This document shows positions 37,282 through 45,502 of a stretch of 64,000 nt of DNA, one piece after another. The notes beneath the pieces are model-generated. The model was given only the letters and a program-made list of their open reading frames with translations. It searched no databases and had not been told where the DNA came from. Both the position numbers and the translations under genes were made by a program. Source of the stretch: Mucilaginibacter sp. PAMC 26640 (lineage in GTDB: Bacteria > Bacteroidota > Bacteroidia > Sphingobacteriales > Sphingobacteriaceae); contig CP014773.1 of NCBI GenBank assembly GCA_001596135.1, positions 868,001 to 932,000 on the forward strand, given 5' to 3'. Every line of letters starts with the position of its first letter. Positions within the stretch are counted from its first letter, which is position 1.

Positions 37282-37289
37282 TAGCTTTG
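37282..37289 (+). promoter_or_regulatory. candidate -7 element TAGCTTTG before the desaturase gene
   Basis: TAGCTTTG matches TAnnTTTG 18 nt before the ATG at 37307. No TTTG at -33. If used, the leader would be about 10 nt. Confidence 0.35.
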
Positions 37290-37306
37290 TAAGCTAATAC
37301 TGTACT

Positions 37307-38287
37307 ATGCACTTTTTTGAAGAAAAACGTAAAGAGGTTATGTCACATATCGAGCAGTATATGCTTGAAAAAATGTTTGAATACCTCAAACCTATCGATA
37401 CCATATGGCAGCCGTCAGACTTTTTGCCTGATGCATCCCGATCGACGTTTTTCAGCGAGATAAAAGAACTTCAGGAAAGTGCCAAGGGCCTTTCTTATGA
37501 TTTAATTGCAGTACTTATCGGCGACACCATTACTGAGGAGGCTTTGCCGACTTACGAATCATGGTTAACAATGGTTGAAGGTGTATCGCAAAACGAAGAA
37601 GGTGGCTGGATGAAATGGACCCGCCATTGGACTGCCGAGGAAAACCGCCACGGCGATCTGTTAAATAAATACCTTTATCTGTCTGGCCGCGTAAACATGC
37701 GGATGATGGAGGTAAGCACCCAGTACCTGATAGCAGATGGGTTTGATATTGGCACCGGCCGTGATCCATACCGCAATTTTATATACACGTCTTTTCAGGA
37801 GTTAGCTACTAACGTATCTCACCGCAGGGTGGCATCGCAGGCTAAAAAAGATGGTGATACGCTATTGTCTAAAATGTGCGGTGTTATTGCCGGAGATGAG
37901 GCCCGCCACGCTAAAGCCTATAAATATTTTATCGAAAAAATATTTGAAGTGGACCCTAACGAGGCCATGCTTGCCTTTGAGGACATGATGCGTAAAAAAA
38001 TTGTAATGCCGGCTCACTTCCTGCGCGAAGTAGGTTTAAAAATAGGCCAAACCTTCGGCCACTTTACCGATGCTGCCGAGCGCCTGGGTATTTATACCGC
38101 TTTAGATTACGTAGATATCTTAAAAGAACTGATAGAAGACTGGCATATTGAAAGCGCCACCGGCCTGGAAGCAAACGGCGAAAAAGCGCGTGATTACATC
38201 ATGAATTTACCAAACCGTTTACTGCGGGTTGCAGAACGGATGAAAAACCCAATGCTGGAATATAAGTTTAGCTGGATAAACGGGTAA
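37307..38287 (+). CDS. acyl-[acyl-carrier-protein] desaturase
   Basis: 326 residues, soluble di-iron desaturase that introduces a cis double bond into acyl-ACP. The two di-iron motifs are EENRHG at 111-116 and DEARH at 197-201; a further ligand Glu is near 165 (SFQELATNVSH). Common in Sphingobacteriaceae, which have abundant monounsaturated acids. Transcribed alone and ended by a good hairpin. Not obviously linked to the preceding GH5 gene. Confidence 0.94.
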   Translation: MHFFEEKRKEVMSHIEQYMLEKMFEYLKPIDTIWQPSDFLPDASRSTFFSEIKELQESAKGLSYDLIAVLIGDTITEEALPTYESWLTMVEGVSQNEEGGWMKWTRHWTAEENRHGDLLNKYLYLSGRVNMRMMEVSTQYLIADGFDIGTGRDPYRNFIYTSFQELATNVSHRRVASQAKKDGDTLLSKMCGVIAGDEARHAKAYKYFIEKIFEVDPNEAMLAFEDMMRKKIVMPAHFLREVGLKIGQTFGHFTDAAERLGIYTALDYVDILKELIEDWHIESATGLEANGEKARDYIMNLPNRLLRVAERMKNPMLEYKFSWING

Positions 38288-38308
38288 GTTTTTGCCTAAT
38301 GACATTGT

Positions 38309-38338
38309 AAAGGCCTGCTGCAAAGCGGGCCTTTTTTA
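38309..38338 (+). terminator. intrinsic terminator after the desaturase
   Basis: AAAGGCCTGC (38309-38318), loop TGCAAA, GCGGGCCTTT (38325-38334): a 10-bp stem with one G-U pair and a T tail. Confidence 0.85.
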
Positions 38339-38393
38339 TTGCGTATGCTGATCTGCTTTTCCTGACGCTTCATCTACAAACCTTGCTGCTGTT

Positions 38394-38720
38394 TTATCCT
38401 TCTAAAACCAAATCCGTCCCCAACCCATCCGACAAGTCATCAAACAGGCTGTTCAGTATCGATTCAAGCGTTATCGAATTAACATCATCCACATAGTGCT
38501 CATTACGGGTGATCCAGAGCTCGTCATTCTGCACAGCAATCGTGAATAAAATACCCTCATATAATTCCGGCTGACTAATCGCTACGCCTTCCGGGGTGTT
38601 TTCAATTACAAAGCTGATATCACTTTGCCGTTGTTTTTGGAAAATAGGGTTTAGCCGTTCTTTAACATGATGATATAATTGATCAACGTTAACTGGTTTA
38701 TGCAGGGTAATAATCTTCAT
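38394..38720 (-). CDS. hypothetical protein, 108 residues
   Basis: Starts MKIITLHKPVNVDQLYHHVK and is acidic toward the C-terminus (LFDDLSDGLGTDLVLEG). No membrane segment or signal peptide. No recognised family. Monocistronic, convergent with the desaturase and divergent from the aldo/keto reductase. No function assigned. Confidence 0.7.
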   Translation of the reverse strand: MKIITLHKPVNVDQLYHHVKERLNPIFQKQRQSDISFVIENTPEGVAISQPELYEGILFTIAVQNDELWITRNEHYVDDVNSITLESILNSLFDDLSDGLGTDLVLEG

Positions 38721-38843
38721 GACTTTGTTTATTTAATATATTTACAAGTGGCATTCCGCTTTGTTTCCAAAGCATTTTTATTTGCGCCAGCAAAACACCA
38801 GCTTTGCTAAAATCGTTTATCTAATTACACTACCACAAATACT

Positions 38844-39863
38844 ATGAATTACAAATTATTAGGAAGATCGGGCTTGAAAGTTTCTGAACTTTGCCTTGGC
38901 ACTATGGGTTTCGGAACCGAAGGCGGTTGGGGCGCAGACGCCTCCACCAGTTTCGAAATTATGGATGCATATGCTAGTGAAGGCGGTAATTTCCTGGACA
39001 CTGCAAATGTTTACAAATTGGGCACCAGCGAAAAGATCATTGGCGATTATATTAGCCACCACGACCGCGATTATTTTGTTCTTGCCAGCAAGTACACGTT
39101 AAAAGATAATACCACCAACCCTAATGCCAGCGGCAATAACCGCAAAAACATGATGCGTAGTGTGGAAGAAAGTTTAAAACGCCTCAAAACAGATTTTCTG
39201 GACGTTTTGTACCTGCATATATGGGACGATCTTACCCCGATTGATGAAGTACTTCGCGGAATGGACGATCTGATCAAACAGGGCAAGATCACCTATGCCG
39301 CTATAAGCGATACACCTGCCTGGATAGTAGCAAAAGGCAATACAATGGCCGAGTTAATGGGCTGGAGCCAATTTATTGCCCTGCAAGTAGAATATAGCCT
39401 GCTGGCCCGTACACCGGAGCGCGAACTGATCCCGATGGCCAAACACTTCGGAATGACGGTTACACCATGGGCACCCTTAGCGGGCGGCGCACTAACCGGC
39501 AAATATCTCAAAGGCGATAAAGGCCGGATAAAACCGGAAAGCAACCGCTTGAATGAGCGCGCAGAAAAGATTACCCGGGTGGTGATGGAGATTGCAGAAG
39601 AACTGGGTGTTTCAGAAAGTCATGTGGCACTGCAATGGACCATGAGTAAAGGCTTCAGCTGTATTCCTATCGTAGGTGCTACCAAGGTGGACCAGCTAAA
39701 AGACAATTTGAAAACGGTTGACGTGAAACTGAGCAAGGAGCAGATCCGGAAATTGGATGAAGCCAGCAAGATAGAACTGGGCTTTCCCGGCGACTTCTTT
39801 AACGAAGATGCCGTTAAGATGAACTCGTTCGGCGGATATTATGACAGGGTGGAAAAGCGGTAA
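38844..39863 (+). CDS. aldo/keto reductase
   Basis: 339 residues, NADPH-dependent TIM-barrel oxidoreductase. The catalytic tetrad is visible: Asp/Tyr in FLDTANVY, Lys in LASKYTLKD and His in DVLYLHIWD. The cofactor-binding C-terminus (CIPIVGATKVDQLKDNL) is complete. It resembles the YhdN/general-stress-like group acting on carbonyls. Three nt separate it from the next gene, so the two may be co-transcribed. Confidence 0.94.
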   Translation: MNYKLLGRSGLKVSELCLGTMGFGTEGGWGADASTSFEIMDAYASEGGNFLDTANVYKLGTSEKIIGDYISHHDRDYFVLASKYTLKDNTTNPNASGNNRKNMMRSVEESLKRLKTDFLDVLYLHIWDDLTPIDEVLRGMDDLIKQGKITYAAISDTPAWIVAKGNTMAELMGWSQFIALQVEYSLLARTPERELIPMAKHFGMTVTPWAPLAGGALTGKYLKGDKGRIKPESNRLNERAEKITRVVMEIAEELGVSESHVALQWTMSKGFSCIPIVGATKVDQLKDNLKTVDVKLSKEQIRKLDEASKIELGFPGDFFNEDAVKMNSFGGYYDRVEKR

Positions 39864-39866
39864 GTC

Positions 39867-40385
39867 ATGAAATGGCTTTTGGCTGTTTTAGTCCTTTGTT
39901 GGTTAGGATTTGTACCCGATTTCAAACTTCGGAACGATCTGAAAAAAGACCGGCTTATTTTGAGTCAGCATGGATCACTGATAACTATGGCTGATAAAGC
40001 CAAGCTAAAATTTTTCGATCAGTACGCGAAAATGGATTTGTCGCGATTCGATTTTTCCCGGCGTAAACAGGGCAGACACACCATCAGCCATTGGCAACAA
40101 TCGGGGGGAAAGAAACTGAATATCTATATGGTGGTGACGCCAGTAAAGCTTGACACTGTTTATGAAGAAGACCAAAAAAAAATGCCTTTAAAAGTCGGAT
40201 TTAGCTTCCGAACTTATATTATTAAGTCAGCAACCAGGCAACTGATATATCTGACAGAGGAACATCAGGGCCTATGCAATTTTATAGTTGACGGAAAGTC
40301 CTTCTCAATCGCTTACGAAGACATACCCATTGGATTTACATGTCCTGATATTAAAGAAATAATGAATTTGACTGCTGAAAATTAA
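39867..40385 (+). CDS. hypothetical exported protein, 172 residues
   Basis: Begins with a short signal or anchor segment (KWLLAVLVLCWLGFVPDF) and continues with a basic, Lys-rich soluble part. One Cys pair (GLCNFIV, GFTCPDI) could form a disulfide. No family recognised. It starts 3 nt after the aldo/keto reductase stop. Confidence 0.7.
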   Translation: MKWLLAVLVLCWLGFVPDFKLRNDLKKDRLILSQHGSLITMADKAKLKFFDQYAKMDLSRFDFSRRKQGRHTISHWQQSGGKKLNIYMVVTPVKLDTVYEEDQKKMPLKVGFSFRTYIIKSATRQLIYLTEEHQGLCNFIVDGKSFSIAYEDIPIGFTCPDIKEIMNLTAEN

Positions 40386-40440
40386 TCTTGTTCGGGCTTG
40401 TTCGGGTTGTTTTTGGCGTGTTCGGGCATGTTTTTGATGT
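40385..40440 (+). repeat. TGTTCGGG word repeat
   Basis: Four spaced copies of the word: TTGTTCGGGC, TTGTTCGGGT, GTGTTCGGGC and a decayed TTGTTTTTGG between them. The same word is repeated at 18698-18728. There is no inverted arm at this copy. Confidence 0.6.
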
Positions 40441-40668
40441 TTGGAAATTATTAGAGCGTAAACAAAACAATCAGCCAACCAGCCCTTATTCGGCGTAATC
40501 GTATAAAATGGTTAAATTTGATAAAACTGTAAAGTTAACTCTAATTTATGCTACATGCCTGCGTGTGTGTCCCTAGCCCTTCATTAAAAGCTATGGTCAA
40601 ATAATAAATATCCATTCCATGCAGCTCAATATCAAGCCGATTAGAATTTTCAGTATTCGTAAATACCA

Positions 40669-40717
40669 TTTGTAAATTTAACAAATAGGCGTATCTTTGC
40701 AGTCCCGTAATTACGGG
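40669..40717 (+). promoter_or_regulatory. consensus Bacteroidota promoter of the rplM operon with start-site palindrome
   Basis: TTTG at 40669-40672, exactly 19 nt, then TATCTTTG at 40692-40699: a full match to the -33/-7 consensus for the primary sigma factor of this phylum. The expected start site is near 40705. A perfect palindrome CCCGTAATTACGGG (40704-40717) sits there and would form the 5' end of the leader. A 50-nt leader precedes rplM. Confidence 0.85.
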
Positions 40718-40753
40718 GTATAGAATACGTTTAATAAATTTAAATTAAAGCAA

Positions 40754-41191
40754 GTGAATACGTTAAGTTACAAAACTGTCTCAGCCAACAAGAAAACCGT
40801 TAGTAAAGAATGGGTTGTTGTTGATGCAAACAATGAGATTTTGGGGCGCTTGTGTACTAAGATCGCGATGATGATCAGAGGTAAGCACAAGCCAGGGTTC
40901 ACCCCACACGTAGACTGCGGAGATAATGTAATTGTTATCAATGCAGACAAGGTAAAACTGACAGGAAACAAGTTTAGCGATAAAACTTATGTTTCTTACA
41001 CCGGTTACCCGGGTGGTCAGCGTTTCATTTCTCCAAAAGAGTTAATGGCAAAGCATCCTGAGCGTGTGATTGAAAAAGCCGTACGTGGTATGTTACCTAA
41101 AAATCGTTTAGGCCGTGCTATTTATGGTAACCTGCATGTTTACGCAGGTGCAGAGCATCCTCATGCAGCTCAAAATCCAACAACCATTTAA
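40754..41191 (+). CDS. rplM: 50S ribosomal protein L13 (uL13)
   Basis: 145 residues; binds 23S rRNA early in large-subunit assembly. Typical sequence throughout: WVVVDANNEILGRLCTKIA, HKPGFTPHVDCGDNVIVINA, YTGYPGG and VRGMLPKNRLGR. GTG start; no in-frame ATG upstream. First gene of the rplM-rpsI-rpsB-tsf operon. Confidence 0.98.
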   Translation: MNTLSYKTVSANKKTVSKEWVVVDANNEILGRLCTKIAMMIRGKHKPGFTPHVDCGDNVIVINADKVKLTGNKFSDKTYVSYTGYPGGQRFISPKELMAKHPERVIEKAVRGMLPKNRLGRAIYGNLHVYAGAEHPHAAQNPTTI

Positions 41192-41197
41192 TTATTT

Positions 41198-41205
41198 AAA
41201 GGAGA
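41198..41205 (+). promoter_or_regulatory. Shine-Dalgarno-like site of rpsI
   Basis: AAAGGAGA, 10 nt from GGAG to the ATG at 41215. Unusual because Bacteroidota genes mostly lack such sites. Confidence 0.7.
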
Positions 41206-41214
41206 AAAAAGAAA

Positions 41215-41601
41215 ATGCCAACAACTAACACTTCGGGCAGAAGAAAAACAGCCGTTGCGCGCATCTACTTAAATGATGGCACAGGCGTAATTACCGTAAA
41301 CGGTAAAGATTACAAAGAGTACTTCCCTACCTTACCTTTACAATACATCGTTATGCAAAGCACAGAAGTTTCTGGCCAGGCAGGTAAATTCGATGTTAAA
41401 GTAAACGTAGCAGGTGGCGGCGTTAAAGGACAGGCAGAAGCCGTTCGTTTAGCGATTGCGAAAGCTATTGTTGAACTGGATCCGGAGAAAAAACCGGCTT
41501 TACGCGCTAAAGGTTTAATGACACGTGATGACCGTATGGTTGAGCGTAAGAAACCAGGTCGCAGAAAAGCACGTAAGAGATTCCAATTCAGTAAACGCTA
41601 A
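41215..41601 (+). CDS. rpsI: 30S ribosomal protein S9 (uS9)
   Basis: 128 residues. Family hallmarks: GRRKTAVARIYLNDGTG at the start, GGGVKGQAEAVRLAIAKA in the middle, and the basic tail ending RKRFQFSKR, whose terminal Lys-Arg reaches the P-site tRNA. Second gene of the operon, 23 nt after rplM. Confidence 0.98.
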   Translation: MPTTNTSGRRKTAVARIYLNDGTGVITVNGKDYKEYFPTLPLQYIVMQSTEVSGQAGKFDVKVNVAGGGVKGQAEAVRLAIAKAIVELDPEKKPALRAKGLMTRDDRMVERKKPGRRKARKRFQFSKR

Positions 41602-41607
41602 AATTTT

Positions 41608-41613
41608 AGGAGG
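41608..41613 (+). promoter_or_regulatory. perfect Shine-Dalgarno AGGAGG of rpsB
   Basis: AGGAGG ends 9 nt before the ATG at 41623. Strong sites of this kind are rare in this phylum. Confidence 0.75.
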
Positions 41614-41622
41614 ACAACAACA

Positions 41623-42486
41623 ATGGCAAGAACAACATATCAGGATTTACTGGATGCAGGTGTACACTTTGGTCACCTTACCCGCAAATGGGACCCGAAA
41701 ATGTCACAATACATTTTTATGGAGCGCAACGGTATCCACATTATCGATTTAAATAAAACCTTATCTAAGGTTGAAGAAGCTGCTGCAGCTATAAAACAAA
41801 TTGTAAAATCAGGCCGTAAGGTATTATTCGTAGCTACAAAGAAACAAGCGAAAGATATCGTAGCTGAACATGCAAAAATGGTAAACATGCCTTTCATTAC
41901 CGAACGTTGGTTGGGTGGTATGTTAACTAACTTTGCTACTGTACGTAAGTCAATCAAAAAGATGTCAAACATCGACAAGTTGACTAAAGACGGTACTTAC
42001 AGCAACCTTTCTAAAAAAGAAAGACTGATGATACAGCGTGAGCGTATCAAATTAGAAACTTTGTTAGGTGGTATCTCGGACCTTAACCGTTTACCGGCTG
42101 CATTGTTCCTGATCGACGTTAAGAAAGAGCACATCGCTGTTTCAGAAGCATTGAAATTAAACATCCCGACTTTCGCGATGGTTGATACCAACTCCGATCC
42201 TTCTAACATCGATTTCCCTATTCCTGCAAATGACGATGCTACCAAATCAATTTCATTGATCACTGGTATTATCATCAAAGCGATTGAAGAAGGTTTGGAA
42301 GAACGCAAACGCGATAAAGAAGACGAAACTGAAAAAGAAGCTGCTGCTGCTAAAGCAAAAGCTGATGCGCCTGAAGTAGCAGATCGTTCTGCTTCAACTG
42401 ATGGTGGCAAAAGAAGAAGAACTGCAGATGTTACAGCAGAAACTGCTGAAAACGAAGCACCAGCTACTGATTCAACAGAGGAATAA
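41623..42486 (+). CDS. rpsB: 30S ribosomal protein S2 (uS2)
   Basis: 287 residues. Conserved core from LLDAGVHFGHLTRKWDPKMS through WLGGMLTNFATV to FAMVDTNSDPSNIDFPIPAN. A charged Ala/Glu/Lys tail of about 50 residues follows (EETEKEAAAAKAKADAPE type), common in Bacteroidota and probably disordered. Third gene of the operon, before tsf. Confidence 0.98.
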   Translation: MARTTYQDLLDAGVHFGHLTRKWDPKMSQYIFMERNGIHIIDLNKTLSKVEEAAAAIKQIVKSGRKVLFVATKKQAKDIVAEHAKMVNMPFITERWLGGMLTNFATVRKSIKKMSNIDKLTKDGTYSNLSKKERLMIQRERIKLETLLGGISDLNRLPAALFLIDVKKEHIAVSEALKLNIPTFAMVDTNSDPSNIDFPIPANDDATKSISLITGIIIKAIEEGLEERKRDKEDETEKEAAAAKAKADAPEVADRSASTDGGKRRRTADVTAETAENEAPATDSTEE

Positions 42487-42494
42487 TAATATTT

Positions 42495-42569
42495 GGTTGT
42501 AAGGGTTGTAAGAGTTGTAAAGGTTTTTTCCTTGCAATTTTTACAACCTTTGTAACATCTACAACTTTT
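42495..42569 (+). repeat. tandem 9-mer repeat with inverted copies between rpsB and tsf
   Basis: Three 9-bp units in a row (GGTTGTAAG, GGTTGTAAG, AGTTGTAAA at 42495-42521), a T-rich spacer, then complementary words TTACAACC (42541-42548), TGTAAC and TACAAC. The RNA can fold as a hairpin with several alternative pairings between the two cistrons. Confidence 0.7.
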
Positions 42570-42582
42570 AAAAACTAATAAA

Positions 42583-43434
42583 ATGTCTACAGTACAAATA
42601 TCTGCATCTGATGTAAATAAACTGCGCCAGCAAACCGGTGCCGGCATGATGGATTGCAAAAAAGCTTTAACTGAAACTAACGGTGATTTTGAAGCTGCTA
42701 TTGATTTTTTAAGAAAAAAAGGTGCTAAAGTTGCTGCAAGCCGCCAGGATCGCGAAAGCAATGAAGGTGTAGTAATTGCACGTACTTCAGAAGATTTCAA
42801 ACGTGGTGTTGTGATCACTCTTAACTGCGAAACTGATTTCGTGGCTAAGAACGCTGAGTTCGTTGCTTTTGCAAACCAAATTGCCAACGCAGCAGTTGAA
42901 ACCAACCCGGCAAGCATCGAAGAGCTTTACGCTTTAGATATTGATGTTGAAAATAGCCGTGTAAAAATTGGTGATGCGATCATTGATAAAACAGGTAAGA
43001 TCGGCGAAAAGATCGGCGTATCTAAATACGAAGTGATTGAAGCTGAAAAAGTGGTTGCTTACATCCACGGTAACTACCGTTTAGGTGTATTGGTAGGTTT
43101 AAGCAAAAACGTTGAAGGTGCTGATGAAGCAGGTAAAGACGTTGCCATGCAGATTGCTGCCATGAACCCGGTTGCTATCGATAAAGACGGTGTTGACTCA
43201 TCGGTTATCGAACGCGAAATGGAGATTGCAAAAGACGTTATCCGTGCAGAAGGTAAACCAGAAGCTATGGTTGAAAAGATCGCCGCTGGTAAACTGAATA
43301 AATTCTACAAAGATTCTACTTTATTAAACCAGGAGTTTGTAAAGGATTCATCTAAGAGTGTTAGCCAGTTCCTGGATAGCATTGATAAGGGCCTCACCGT
43401 TACCGCATTTAAGCGGGTAGCTTTAGGAGCTTAA
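42583..43434 (+). CDS. tsf: elongation factor Ts
   Basis: 283 residues; guanine nucleotide exchange factor for EF-Tu. N-terminal UBA-like region with VNKLRQQTGAGMMDCKKALT, then TDFVAKNAEF, the core and dimerisation domains (VAYIHGNYRLGVLVGLSKNV), and QEFVKDSSKSVSQFL near the end. Last gene of the operon, closed by a strong terminator. Confidence 0.98.
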   Translation: MSTVQISASDVNKLRQQTGAGMMDCKKALTETNGDFEAAIDFLRKKGAKVAASRQDRESNEGVVIARTSEDFKRGVVITLNCETDFVAKNAEFVAFANQIANAAVETNPASIEELYALDIDVENSRVKIGDAIIDKTGKIGEKIGVSKYEVIEAEKVVAYIHGNYRLGVLVGLSKNVEGADEAGKDVAMQIAAMNPVAIDKDGVDSSVIEREMEIAKDVIRAEGKPEAMVEKIAAGKLNKFYKDSTLLNQEFVKDSSKSVSQFLDSIDKGLTVTAFKRVALGA

Positions 43435-43440
43435 TTTATT

Positions 43441-43475
43441 ATCCCCCTCGTTTTTAGCGAGGGGGATTTTTTTTG
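43441..43475 (+). terminator. intrinsic terminator after tsf
   Basis: ATCCCCCTCG (43441-43450), 7-nt loop, CGAGGGGGAT (43458-43467), then eight T. Perfect GC-rich stem. Confidence 0.93.
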
Positions 43476-43496
43476 CAATATTGTTTCATAATTGTA

Positions 43497-43518
43497 GAGA
43501 CGCGATACTTCGCGCCTC
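43497..43518. repeat. GAGACGCGA/TCGCGCCTC palindrome
   Basis: A 9-bp near-perfect inverted repeat with a TACT loop (one mismatch), 29 nt before nagA. A similar GTAGAGACGCGA...TCGCGTCTC motif is, from memory, a dispersed intergenic repeat in Sphingobacteriaceae; no second copy was seen in this window. Confidence 0.5.
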
Positions 43519-43546
43519 ATATAGGACGGGCGCCTTAAAGTAATCT

Positions 43547-44668
43547 ATGATAACAGCACTACATCATTTACAACTCATCACCAACGGTACAATTACCAAT
43601 GGTAAAGCTGTTTTAATATCCGGAAATAAGATAACCGCAGTTATTGATGAATCAGCTATCCCGGAGCAGGCTGAAAAAAATGACCTTAACGGCGCTTACC
43701 TTGCACCAGGGTTGATAGATCTGCAGATCTATGGCAGTGGAGGCAAACTGTTCGCCGGTACGCCGGAGGTTGCTGCGCTTGAAAGAATGGAAGACGATCT
43801 GCTTAACCAAGGCACCATCGGCTTCTTTGCTACCATTGGTACCAACACTAACGAAATTGTTGAGCAGGGCATAGCAGCAGCAAAAACCTACCGTGCAACA
43901 GCTAAAGGAAATTGCTGGGGGCTGCATTTGGAGGGCCCTTATCTCAATGCGGCAAAAAAAGGCGCACACCCGGAAAAATATATTAAAAAGGCCACGTTAA
44001 ACGAAGTAAAGGGCTGGGTAGATCACGCTGATGGCGTGATAAAAATGATGACCATTGCGCCCGAGCTGCAGGACCAGGAGGTAATTGACTATTTACATGC
44101 TCAGGGAGTCATTATTTCATCCGGGCATAGCAACGCCACTTATGAACAGGGAAAAGCGTTTTTAAATAAGCCCATACCAGCGGTTACACACCTTTTCAAT
44201 GCCATGCCGCAGATGCATCACCGTGAGCCCGGGTATATTCCTGCTATTTTTGAAGAAAAGCCATATACCAGCATTGTAGCCGACGGGAACCATGTGGATT
44301 GGCCAATGATCCGTTTAGCAAAACGAGCGCTTGGGAATAAATTGTTCCTCATTACAGATGCCGTTACCGCTGCAACAGAAGGAGCCTACCAGCATCGTTT
44401 GGTTGGCAATAAATATGTGATGCCGGATGGCACCCTATCCGGTTCGAGCCTAACGATGCTAAAAGCAGTACAAAATTGCGTTGAAATGGTAGGCATTGAT
44501 CTTGCGGAAGCAATTAATATGGCATCCTTATACCCGTCGGAATTGGCAGGTAGGCCACTAAATGGCAAAATTGAAGCTGGTTGCTATGCGGACCTTATTA
44601 TTTTTAATGAAGGTTATGAAGTATTGGGGACTATCCTTAAAGGCAATTTCTTAACGAAAAAAACATAA
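43547..44668 (+). CDS. nagA: N-acetylglucosamine-6-phosphate deacetylase
   Basis: 373 residues of the amidohydrolase superfamily. It converts GlcNAc-6-P to GlcN-6-P and acetate in amino-sugar recycling. Motifs: LAPGLIDLQIYGSGG, HLEGPYLNAAKKGAHP, SSGHSNATYEQG, THLFNAMPQMHHREPG, and catalytic Asp in FLITDAVTAATEG. Complete. It sits between tsf and pyrH in the same direction but after a terminator, so it is probably a separate unit. Confidence 0.94.
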   Translation: MITALHHLQLITNGTITNGKAVLISGNKITAVIDESAIPEQAEKNDLNGAYLAPGLIDLQIYGSGGKLFAGTPEVAALERMEDDLLNQGTIGFFATIGTNTNEIVEQGIAAAKTYRATAKGNCWGLHLEGPYLNAAKKGAHPEKYIKKATLNEVKGWVDHADGVIKMMTIAPELQDQEVIDYLHAQGVIISSGHSNATYEQGKAFLNKPIPAVTHLFNAMPQMHHREPGYIPAIFEEKPYTSIVADGNHVDWPMIRLAKRALGNKLFLITDAVTAATEGAYQHRLVGNKYVMPDGTLSGSSLTMLKAVQNCVEMVGIDLAEAINMASLYPSELAGRPLNGKIEAGCYADLIIFNEGYEVLGTILKGNFLTKKT

Positions 44669-44670
44669 AA

Positions 44671-44701
44671 TTTTAACAATACTATTTATTATCTATTTTT
44701 G
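44671..44701 (+). promoter_or_regulatory. promoter of pyrH
   Basis: TTTT at 44671-44674 (one base off TTTG), 19 nt, then TATTTTTG at 44694-44701. The ATG is at 44719, giving a short leader of about 11 nt. Confidence 0.55.
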
Positions 44702-44718
44702 ACAAATCACCTTTCCAA

Positions 44719-45423
44719 ATGAAATACAAAAGAGTTCTCTTAAAGCTTAGCGGCGAATCCCTGATGGGCCAAAGACAGTATGGTATTGATAACAACCAGG
44801 TTTTGCAATATGCGCAAGACATTAAAGCTGTAAAAGAACAAGGTATAGAAATAGCAGTAGTAGTAGGCGGCGGCAACATTTTCCGCGGCTTAAGCGCCGA
44901 AAAAAGCGGCATGGAACGCGCCCAGGCAGATTATATGGGTATGCTGGCAACTGTAATTAATTGTATGGCATTGCAAAACGCGCTGGAAAGTGTAGGCGTA
45001 GAAACCCGTTTGCAGTCTGCTATTAAAATGGAACAGATCTGTGAGCCTTATATCCGTCGCCGGGCAATGCATCACTTAGAATGCGGGAAAATAGTGATCT
45101 TTGGTGCAGGTACCGGTAACCCCTACTTCACTACAGATACAGCAGCATCTTTACGCGCTATCGAAATAAAGGCCGATGTAGTTTTGAAAGGCACACGGGT
45201 AGATGGCATTTATACTGCCGACCCGGAGAAAGATCCATCTGCTACCCGTTACGATGAGATCTCGTTTCAGGAAGTTTACGACAAAGGATTAAATGTAATG
45301 GATATGACCGCCATTACGCTTTGCCAGGAAAACAAACTCCCGATTATTGTTTTTGATATGAATAAAGAAGGCAACTTTATGAAAATTGCCCAGGGTGAGC
45401 CAATTGGCACACTGGTAAAATAA
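44719..45423 (+). CDS. pyrH: uridylate kinase (UMP kinase)
   Basis: 234 residues, amino-acid-kinase fold; phosphorylates UMP to UDP and is feedback-controlled by UTP. Motifs: [45 protein letters not shown] and [17 protein letters not shown]. Full length. Ends at a strong terminator. In many Bacteroidota frr follows directly; here frr is on the other strand, beyond an ABC exporter. Confidence 0.97.
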   Translation: MKYKRVLLKLSGESLMGQRQYGIDNNQVLQYAQDIKAVKEQGIEIAVVVGGGNIFRGLSAEKSGMERAQADYMGMLATVINCMALQNALESVGVETRLQSAIKMEQICEPYIRRRAMHHLECGKIVIFGAGTGNPYFTTDTAASLRAIEIKADVVLKGTRVDGIYTADPEKDPSATRYDEISFQEVYDKGLNVMDMTAITLCQENKLPIIVFDMNKEGNFMKIAQGEPIGTLVK

Positions 45424-45441
45424 TATTCGATTTATAAAATG

Positions 45442-45476
45442 AAAGGCCTGCCGAATTAATTTCGGCAGGCCTTTTC
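45442..45476. terminator. intrinsic terminator after pyrH
   Basis: AAAGGCCTGCCGAA (45442-45455), loop TTAAT, TTCGGCAGGCCTTT (45461-45474), then TT. A perfect 14-bp stem placed between convergent pyrH and the ABC exporter gene. Confidence 0.93.
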
Positions 45477-45502
45477 TGTTATAATCTTTTGTCCGGTTAG
45501 TG

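Noticed and set aside
41997..42917. 306-codon antisense frame over rpsB and tsf
   Set aside because: It crosses the end of one conserved gene and the start of another, and its sequence is Ser/Ala-rich shadow coding.
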